Shown here: positions 1 to 5,491 of the stretch, piece after piece | Layout of the letters: the number at the start of each line of letters is the position of its first letter | Position numbering within the stretch: position 1 is the stretch's first letter | NCBI GenBank assembly: GCA_964505475.1 | Contig: CAZDIJ010000094.1 | Coordinates: 1 to 9,225 of the forward strand | From: JAGXQV01 sp964505475 | GTDB taxonomy: Bacteria > Pseudomonadota > Gammaproteobacteria > Burkholderiales > Sulfuricellaceae | Length of the DNA stretch: 9,225 nucleotides | Direction: 5' to 3' | Translations under genes and position numbers: made by a program | Notes under the pieces: generated by a model | The model's database searches: none | What the model saw: the letters and a program-made list of their open reading frames with translations, nothing else | Told to the model about the DNA's origin: nothing

Positions 1-914
1 ACCCCATCGACTTCCGCGTCGCGTCGCAGCCCACCACCCACGGCGAAAACATCGTACTGCGCATCCTCGACCGCCAAAAAGGCATCGTGCCGATCGACAA
101 TCTGGGGCTGCTCGAAGAAAACCTGTCGCTGCTCAAGCTGATGATCGCCCGCCCGGAAGGGATCATCCTGGTCACCGGCCCGACCGGCAGCGGCAAAACC
201 ACCACGCTGTATTCGATGCTGAGCTACATCAACACCGAAGCGGTCAACATCATGACCCTGGAAGACCCGGTGGAATACCCAATCCCGATGATTCGCCAAT
301 CCTCGGTCAACGAAGCGGCCAAGATGGATTTCGCCAGCGGCATCCGCTCCATGATGCGCCAGGACCCGGACGTCATCCTGGTCGGCGAAATCCGCGACGC
401 CGACACCGCCGGCATGGCCTTCCGCGCCGCGATGACCGGCCATCAGGTGTATTCCACCCTGCACACCAACTCGGCGCTCGGCATCATTCCCCGCCTCACC
501 GACATCGGCGTGACGCCGGACATCATGTCCGGCAACATCATCGGCGTGGTCGCCCAGCGCCTGGCGCGCAAGCTGTGCCCCCACTGCAAGCAGGCCTACC
601 AGCCCGACCCGATCGAACTGCACATCCTCGGCGTGGATGCGGATTACAGCGCGCCGATCTACCGCGCCACCGGCTGCGAGCTGTGCGACTTCCAGGGCTA
701 CAAGGGACGCATCGCCATCATGGAGCTGTTGAAAATAGACCCCGATCTCGACGAACTCATCGCCCGCCGCGCCACCCTGCGCGAAATCAAGGAAACGGCG
801 CTGGCCAGGGGGTTCCACCAACTCGCCGACGACGGCATCCGCCGCATCCTCGACGGCAACACCAGCCTGGACGAAATTTCCCGGATGGTCGATCTCACCG
901 GCAGAATCCAGTGA
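1..914 (+). CDS. gspE: GspE/PilB-family pilus or type II secretion assembly ATPase (5' partial, C-terminal ~303 aa)
   Basis: Cytoplasmic hexameric ATPase that powers polymerisation of pilins or pseudopilins. The reading frame is open from base 3, so the gene begins before the window; a GTG at 87 is internal and not the start. Visible in order: the end of the N2/N1 linker region (DFRVASQPTTHGENIVLRIL), Walker A GPTGSGKTTT (about 177-206), the Asp-box region EDPVEYPIP, Walker B with DPDVILVGEIRD, the His box STLHTNSA, and a zinc-binding four-Cys module (CPHC near 576 and CELC near 677) followed by GYKGRIAIMELL. The four-Cys module marks assembly ATPases (GspE, PilB, MshE) rather than PilT retraction ATPases. 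The stop overlaps the next gene's GTG start (GTGA), implying translational coupling. Whether the missing N-terminus carries a c-di-GMP-binding MshEN domain cannot be seen. Family assignment is firm; the choice between gspE, pilB and mshE is inference from context. Confidence 0.96.
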   Translation, partial: PIDFRVASQPTTHGENIVLRILDRQKGIVPIDNLGLLEENLSLLKLMIARPEGIILVTGPTGSGKTTTLYSMLSYINTEAVNIMTLEDPVEYPIPMIRQSSVNEAAKMDFASGIRSMMRQDPDVILVGEIRDADTAGMAFRAAMTGHQVYSTLHTNSALGIIPRLTDIGVTPDIMSGNIIGVVAQRLARKLCPHCKQAYQPDPIELHILGVDADYSAPIYRATGCELCDFQGYKGRIAIMELLKIDPDLDELIARRATLREIKETALARGFHQLADDGIRRILDGNTSLDEISRMVDLTGRIQ

Positions 915-2116
915 CGGCATTCAGCTACAAGGCGGTCGACGATGAAGGCAAAACCGTCACCGGCCAAATCGAAGCCGCCAACAGCGCCGACCTGGAACAG
1001 CGCCTGTCGCGCATCGGGCTGTACCTCATCAGCAGCAAGACGGCGAGCAGGGGAACTTCCCTCCTGCTGAAACGCAAGGTCAAGCGCCAGGACCTCATCA
1101 CCTTCTGCTTCCACCTGGAGCAGCTCAGCAAGGCCGGGGTACCCCTCCTGGAAGGACTGTCCGATCTGCGCGACAGCATCGAGCACCCGCGCTTCAAGGA
1201 AATCGTCGCCAGCCTGATCGAGCAGATCGAGGGCGGATCGCGCTTTTCCGACGCCATGGCGGCCTACCCCGACGTGTTCGGCCCGATCTTCGTCAGCCTG
1301 ATCCGCGCCGGCGAGGAAACCGGCCAGCTCGCCGAGGTTTTCAAGAACCTCACCGAAACCCTCAAATGGCAGGACGAACTGGCGGCGCAGACCAAGAAGC
1401 TGCTGATGTACCCGGCCTTCGTCGGCACCATCATCAGCGCCGTGGTGTTCTTCCTGATGATCTACCTGGTGCCGCAACTGCTCGGCTTCATCAAGACCAT
1501 GGGCGGCGAACTGCCTCTGCATACCAAGATGCTGATCGTGGTTTCCGATATTTTCGTCAATTACTGGTATCTGCTCCTGTCCGCCCCGGTGGTGATGCTC
1601 ATCGGCATGAAGATACTGCTGGCCAGCAGCGAGAAATTCCGTTTCCGGGTGGACGGCTGGAAACTCAACGTCTGGCTGGTCGGGCCGATCCTGCGCAAGA
1701 TCGTCCTGGCGCGTTTCGCCACCTTCTTCGCCATGATGTACAGCGCCGGCATCACCATCCTCGACAGCATCAAGATTTCCGAGAGCATCGCCGGCAACCT
1801 GGTGATCGCCGACGGCTTGAAGCGCGTCGGCGCACAGATCGCCGAAGGACAAAGCTTCACCACCAGCTTCCAGAACGTCGGCCTGTTTCCGCCCCTGGTG
1901 ATCCGCATGCTGCGCGTCGGCGAAACCACCGGCGCGCTCGATACGGCGATGCACAACGTCAGCTATTTCTACGACCGCGATGTCAAGGAATCCATCGAGC
2001 GCGTGCAGGCGATGATCGAACCGATCATGACCGTCACCATGGGGCTGATCCTCGGCTGGGTCATGCTGTCGGTGATCGGACCGATATACGACCTCATCAG
2101 CAAGATCAAGACCTGA
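911..2116 (+). CDS. gspF: GspF/PilC-family inner-membrane platform protein
   Basis: Polytopic inner-membrane protein that couples the assembly ATPase to the growing pilus or pseudopilus. The GTG at 911 is preferred because the protein then begins VTAFSYKAVDDEGKTVTGQI, the canonical GspF/PilC N-terminus, and has 401 residues, the usual family length; upstream codons of the open frame only shadow the ATPase gene. There are two T2SSF repeats: about residues 70-190 (FCFHLEQLSKAGVPLLEGL, then RAGEETGQL) and about 275-400 (FATFFAMMYSAGITILDSI, then RVGETTGALD). The paired 'G-E-x-T-G-x-L' signature is characteristic. Predicted membrane segments lie near residues 168-188, 218-237 and 369-396. The 4-base overlap with the ATPase supports one operon. 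Nothing is truncated or missing. Equivalents would be MshG or PilC; assignment among these depends on the rest of the locus. Confidence 0.96.
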   Translation: MTAFSYKAVDDEGKTVTGQIEAANSADLEQRLSRIGLYLISSKTASRGTSLLLKRKVKRQDLITFCFHLEQLSKAGVPLLEGLSDLRDSIEHPRFKEIVASLIEQIEGGSRFSDAMAAYPDVFGPIFVSLIRAGEETGQLAEVFKNLTETLKWQDELAAQTKKLLMYPAFVGTIISAVVFFLMIYLVPQLLGFIKTMGGELPLHTKMLIVVSDIFVNYWYLLLSAPVVMLIGMKILLASSEKFRFRVDGWKLNVWLVGPILRKIVLARFATFFAMMYSAGITILDSIKISESIAGNLVIADGLKRVGAQIAEGQSFTTSFQNVGLFPPLVIRMLRVGETTGALDTAMHNVSYFYDRDVKESIERVQAMIEPIMTVTMGLILGWVMLSVIGPIYDLISKIKT

Positions 2117-2127
2117 GCTGAGCCGCC

Positions 2128-3723
2128 ATGTTTACGAAAAGAACACTGTATCTGTCCGATAGCGGATTGACCGCCTGGCGCTGGCGTGGCGGGAAACTGA
2201 CGCCAGAGGAGGAATTCCACGCCGCGCCGGATAGCCTGGACGATTTTGCCGGGTATCTCGCCCAATCGCCGCATACCCCGATCCATCTTCTGGTGGACGT
2301 GATCGAGGAAGATTTCCGCAACGAAACCATCCCCCACATCCTCGGCAAGGACCGGCAGGCGCTGATCCAGCGCAAGCTCAACCAACTGTTTCGCGGCACC
2401 GCCTACCGCCATGCCGTTCTGCAAGGCCGCGAAAACGAAGGACGGCGCGACGACAAACTGCTGCTGACCGGCCTGACCAACGAGGAGCGCCTCAAGCCGT
2501 GGCTGGAACGCATCGCCCGATGCAAACTGCCGCTCGCCGGAATTTATTCGCTGCCGCTGCTCAGCCAGGTGCTGGTGAAAAAACTGGGGCTGGCCGCCCC
2601 TCATCAACTGCTGGTCACCCGCCAGGCCGGCGGCCTGCGGCAAAGCTATTTCCAGGAAGGACAACTCAAGTTCAGCCGCCTGACGCTGCTGACCAACGAA
2701 GACATGGCCTCCCTCCAGGGCGCCGTCGCCCGCGAAGCCTCCCGCACCCAGCAGTACCTCAACAGCCTGCGCCTGCTGCCGCGCGACCAGCCGCTCGATG
2801 TCGCCATGATCTGCGAAGAGCGCCATCGCCATCTGATACAGACGGAAGGAATGAACGTCCCGGGCATGCGCTATCAAGCCATCGCCATGGCGGATGCCGC
2901 CGCCCGGCTCGGATTCAAGCCTTACACGGAAGAATTGACCAGCGAATGGCTCTACCTGAATTTGCTGGGGCGATACCCCCCCCACCAGCATTACGCCGCC
3001 CGCGAGCAGCTCTGGCACAACCGGCTGCGCCAGGCGCGCGCCGGCATCCTCGGCGCCACGGCGGCAAGCCTCGCCATCACCGCCTACATCGCGGCGGCGA
3101 ATTTCGACCAGGCCTTCGACGCTTACAGCCAAAGCGAAAAACTTTCCCGCGAAACGCAGGGGCTGCAAGCCCAGTATCAGGCCGTCAGAAACACCTTCCC
3201 GCCCACACCGGCCGCCCCGGAAGACATGAAGAGCGCGGTGGAACTGGTGGAAGCGGCATACCGCCAGGATGTCCTGCCGGAAACGCTGATGACGGCGATC
3301 AGCCAAGCACTGGAAAGCTCCCCGTCGGTCACCGTCAATCAAATCAAATGGCGCGCCGGCGACACTCCGAATGCGGAGCCGGCCGCTAACCTGCCAACGC
3401 CGCAGGCGACGACGCCCATCAACATCCCGCAGGCGCAGGGAGAAAGCGGAAGCGCCACGCCGGCGATGACGCTCGGCGCGGGAAAACCTTACCAGACCGC
3501 CATCCTGGATGGCGAAATAACCCCCTTCACCGACTACCGCAGCGCACTCGACGCAATCGCCGCTTTCACCGACGCCCTGAGAAAGCATCCGGCGCTGCAA
3601 GCCACCCCGCTCGCCATGCCGGTCGATCTCGGATCACTGAGCAAACTGAAAGGCAGCACCGGAAAAAACGAGCAAGACAAGGCGGCCTTTTCAGTCAAAT
3701 TGATCCTCGCCCCCGCGCCATGA
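2128..3723 (+). CDS. GspL-like / PilM-PilN-fusion-like bitopic assembly protein
   Basis: A 531-residue protein with a large cytoplasmic part, one membrane segment near residues 303-326 (GILGATAASLAITAYIAAAN), and a periplasmic part. This is the layout of GspL, or of an actin-like PilM fused to PilN. The cytoplasmic half contains the motif VIEEDFRNETIPHILGKDR followed by a GRRDDKLLLTGLTN stretch; I recall similar unnamed proteins from betaproteobacterial pilus loci, but no family name can be assigned by eye. After the membrane segment come a short coiled coil (SEKLSRETQGLQAQ), a low-complexity Pro/Ala/Thr spacer, and a C-terminal alternation (YQTAILDGEI, then a helix, then FSVKLILAP) compatible with a PilN-type ferredoxin-like fold. 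It starts 11 bases after the platform gene and its stop overlaps the next start (ATGA). An 8-base C run lies at 2976-2983. Presumed role: recruit the ATPase to the membrane platform. The existence of the gene is firm; the role is inferred from architecture and neighbours. Confidence 0.85.
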   Translation: MFTKRTLYLSDSGLTAWRWRGGKLTPEEEFHAAPDSLDDFAGYLAQSPHTPIHLLVDVIEEDFRNETIPHILGKDRQALIQRKLNQLFRGTAYRHAVLQGRENEGRRDDKLLLTGLTNEERLKPWLERIARCKLPLAGIYSLPLLSQVLVKKLGLAAPHQLLVTRQAGGLRQSYFQEGQLKFSRLTLLTNEDMASLQGAVAREASRTQQYLNSLRLLPRDQPLDVAMICEERHRHLIQTEGMNVPGMRYQAIAMADAAARLGFKPYTEELTSEWLYLNLLGRYPPHQHYAAREQLWHNRLRQARAGILGATAASLAITAYIAAANFDQAFDAYSQSEKLSRETQGLQAQYQAVRNTFPPTPAAPEDMKSAVELVEAAYRQDVLPETLMTAISQALESSPSVTVNQIKWRAGDTPNAEPAANLPTPQATTPINIPQAQGESGSATPAMTLGAGKPYQTAILDGEITPFTDYRSALDAIAAFTDALRKHPALQATPLAMPVDLGSLSKLKGSTGKNEQDKAAFSVKLILAPAP

Positions 3724-4334
3724 AGTTTCCCAAGGAAGACCTCCCCCTCATCCGCTCCGCGCTGATCCTGCTGGCGGCTTCCCTGATCCTGGGCGGCGTC
3801 GGCGTCGCCGGCAGCATTTACCTCAAGGAACTGATGCAGCGCAACAGGGACGACGACCAGAGACGGTTGGCCGACACCCGCGCCAAACTCACCCTGGTGC
3901 GCGACGAGGAACAGCAAATCCGCCTTTACCACGCAAAATATCTGAAACTCGCCGAACAAGGCATCATCGGCAAGGAAAGCCGCCTGGAGTGGATCGAAAA
4001 CATCAATGACATCAAGGAAAAGCGCCATCTGTACGAAATCGAATATCAACTCGACGCCCAGCAGGAGGTACAGACCGACGCCAGCCTGCCCCAAGGCAAA
4101 CTGGCGCTGTACGGCAGCACCGTGAAACTCGGCTTCACCCTGCTGCACGAAGCCGACCTGTTCAACGCCCTCGGCGACCTCCGGGAAAAAAACCGCGGCA
4201 TCAGCCTGGTGCGAGAATGCACGCTAAGCCGCATCGAAAAAGGCGCCACCAGCAGCGTCCGCCCACACCTGAAAGCCGAATGCACCCTAGCCTGGCTTTC
4301 GCTCAAGCACAAACCCAGCGGAGAAACGCAATAG
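3720..4334 (+). CDS. PilO/GspM-like inner-membrane assembly protein
   Basis: A 204-residue bitopic protein: short cytoplasmic N-terminus, one hydrophobic segment at about residues 13-35 (ILLAASLILGGVGVAGSIYL), a charged coiled coil at about 36-95 (rich in R, D, E, Q, with RRLADTRAKLTLVRDEEQQ), and a small periplasmic domain with alternating strands and helices (LALYGSTVKLGFTLLHEADL, then ISLVRECTLSRIE and ECTLAWLSL). This is the standard plan of PilO, GspM and MshJ, which dimerise with the PilN or GspL periplasmic domain. Two Cys in the last quarter (RECTL and AECTL) may pair. The start codon overlaps the previous stop by 4 bases, so the two partners are probably made together. It is the last gene of the packed block; a 533-base gap follows. 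Sequence recognition is weak, as is normal for this divergent family, so the call rests on topology, length and position. Confidence 0.75.
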   Translation: MKFPKEDLPLIRSALILLAASLILGGVGVAGSIYLKELMQRNRDDDQRRLADTRAKLTLVRDEEQQIRLYHAKYLKLAEQGIIGKESRLEWIENINDIKEKRHLYEIEYQLDAQQEVQTDASLPQGKLALYGSTVKLGFTLLHEADLFNALGDLREKNRGISLVRECTLSRIEKGATSSVRPHLKAECTLAWLSLKHKPSGETQ

Positions 4335-4867
4335 CCGGCCGTTCATCCTGAATTCCTCATTTGAACCACGGGGACACGGGGAAAAGCGGGGAAACATCCG
4401 GTTGAAAGAGATTGACCATTCACCCGCCGGGCGAGCGGCAGATTCTTCACGTCTCGCCGCAATCCCCCCCCGTGTACCCCGTGGTTGAACTGCGTTTTTT
4501 ACCCGCATCAATCCGTATTTATCCGTAGCTAACTGGGTTTTTCAGGTTCATGCCCCCAGGAAAGAGAGTTCCGCGTTAGCCCTCATCCCCAGTAATGCGG
4601 CATGACTATTGCTTTACCAGGGGTATCGTTGAATATGCCCCCCCATCATGCAAGCTCAAACATCGAACCCGCCGCTCTCTTCCGCTGGAGCGCCACCGCG
4701 ACGGAAGAGGACAGCCGCGACGTCACCGGCAATCCATGCCGGCTCCGCGGCAAATTCTTCCTTTACCGTAAACCCGGACGCCCAGATTCCGAAAAAGCCC
4801 AGGGGCGCGTTTTCCAATGCCCCATGGGGTTAAAGAACACGGCGCCGATGCCGCAATAGCCCCTACG
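4335..4867. other. Non-coding gap between two parts of the pilus locus
   Basis: No convincing gene is present. The left half contains the inverted repeat listed separately, followed by a T-run (4495-4500) and a pair of direct heptamers (atccgta at 4510-4516 and 4521-4527). The right half (4600-4866) contains two overlapping short open frames without ribosome binding sites or recognisable protein features. One (ATG 4602, stop 4859) has somewhat GC-biased third positions over part of its length, so a decayed or tiny unknown gene cannot be excluded. A promoter for the downstream genes is expected here; the only candidate I saw (TTGCTT at 4609, GAATAT at 4631) is weak. Base composition is less coding-like than the flanking genes. 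Confidence 0.6.
4361..4489. repeat. Long imperfect inverted repeat with spacer, downstream of the platform operon
   Basis: The left arm (4361-4381, ttgaaccacggggacacggg plus g) is matched by the reverse complement of the right arm (4468-4489) with one mismatch and one extra base over about 22 positions. The arms enclose about 86 bases, which contain a smaller nested stem (ggcgag near 4429 with ctcgcc near 4454). A run of six T follows at 4495-4500. From memory, 'aaccacggggacacgggg' with a nearby 'atccgt...atccgt' stretch resembles a dispersed intergenic repeat found in many environmental proteobacteria; this was not verified by search. It could also work as a transcription terminator for the upstream operon, although such a long loop is atypical. 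Confidence 0.65.
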
Positions 4868-5449
4868 ATGCACAACCTGCGCCAGTTGCCCCTCATCCTC
4901 GTCCTCTTGACCTGTACGGCCGCCTGCCAGGCCGCACCCCTGGGGCGGCTGTTTTTCACCCAGCAAGAACGCGCCTTCCTCGACCGAGAAAGACAAAGAG
5001 CCGGCATACCGACGACCGACGCCGTCGCCCCGGCGGAAAGCATCGCCTTCAACGGCCACATCACGCGCAGCAGCGGCAAAAGCACGGTATGGATCAACGG
5101 CAAACCACTGCATGAAAACGAACGGAGTGAAGTTTCGAGCTTGCGGCCAAACGAGCGAAGCGACGTTTCGAGCTTGCGGCCAAACGAAGCCTCCCAGCAA
5201 TTCCAGATTGCGGAAGCCAAACGCGGCGCCGGGGAAATCACCATCAAACTCCCCGATACCCGGCAGGCTTACCCCCTCAAGGTCGGCCAGACCCTGACCC
5301 CCGCCAGCGGCGAAATCCGCGAAGGCTACCAGATTCCTCCTCCCGCTCCCGGCATGGCGACAAGCGCCGAAGCCCCCATCAAGACTGCCACGGCGCCTGC
5401 CGATCCATCGAATGGCCTCTCCGGCGTATTGAACGCCATGAAAAGGTAA
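4868..5449 (+). CDS. Small exported pilus-locus protein with an MshK/GspC/PilP-like domain, carrying a tandem-repeat insertion
   Basis: A 193-residue protein when started at the ATG at 4868, which gives a proper signal peptide (MHNLRQLPLILVLLTCTAAC). A more upstream in-frame ATG at 4817 would add a hydrophilic leader before the signal and was rejected. Cleavage could be by signal peptidase I near CQAA, or by lipoprotein processing at the Cys of TAAC (a weak lipobox). Then come a conserved-looking PLGRLFFTQQERAFLDRER segment, a beta-rich stretch NGHITRSSGKSTVWINGKPL, the in-frame 11-residue duplication (see repeat), and ITIKLPDTRQAYPLKVGQTL, ending in a Pro/Ala-rich tail. The strand pattern with 'NG...WINGK...LKVGQ' fits a small periplasmic connector domain such as those of MshK, PilP or GspC. 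The ribosome binding site is poor. It is followed after 42 bases by the large pilin gene. The coding call is solid; the role is inferred. Confidence 0.8.
   Translation: MHNLRQLPLILVLLTCTAACQAAPLGRLFFTQQERAFLDRERQRAGIPTTDAVAPAESIAFNGHITRSSGKSTVWINGKPLHENERSEVSSLRPNERSDVSSLRPNEASQQFQIAEAKRGAGEITIKLPDTRQAYPLKVGQTLTPASGEIREGYQIPPPAPGMATSAEAPIKTATAPADPSNGLSGVLNAMKR
5118..5183 (+). repeat. 33-base tandem duplication, in frame inside the periplasmic protein gene
   Basis: Two adjacent 33-base units (5118-5150 and 5151-5183) match at 29 of 33 positions, the last 18 bases being identical. They encode NERSEVSSLRP and NERSDVSSLRP, followed by the start of a third unit (NEAS). The unit length is a multiple of three, so the frame is kept. 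The composition (polar, with S/R/E) differs from the rest of the protein, and the block splits the domain between WINGKPLHE and QFQIAEAK, as expected for a loop insertion. Confidence 0.85.
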
Positions 5450-5479
5450 GATAGACTGAAAAAGTTGGACACCAACCTC

Positions 5480-5483
5480 AAGG
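5480..5483 (+). promoter_or_regulatory. Ribosome binding site fixing the start of the large pilin gene
   Basis: AAGG lies 8 bases before the ATG at 5492. The alternative in-frame TTG at 5465 has no such site, so 5492 is taken as the start. Confidence 0.5.
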
Positions 5484-5491
5484 TAGCCGCC

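Noticed and set aside
698..1954. Long open frame on the - strand (418 codons) opposite the GspF-like gene
   Set aside because: It is the antisense shadow of a clear GspF-family gene in GC-rich DNA; its translation is low-complexity (rich in D, H, Q, E) with no domain.
1969..3600. Long open frame on the - strand (543 codons) opposite the GspL-like gene
   Set aside because: Its length is impressive, but the + strand gene has correct topology, 4-base operon overlaps and neighbour logic; the antisense protein has no recognisable features.
4602..4859. Short + strand frame (85 codons) in the intergenic gap
   Set aside because: No ribosome binding site, no recognisable motif, and an alternative frame of similar length overlaps it. 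Partial GC bias at third positions keeps a small chance of a decayed gene.
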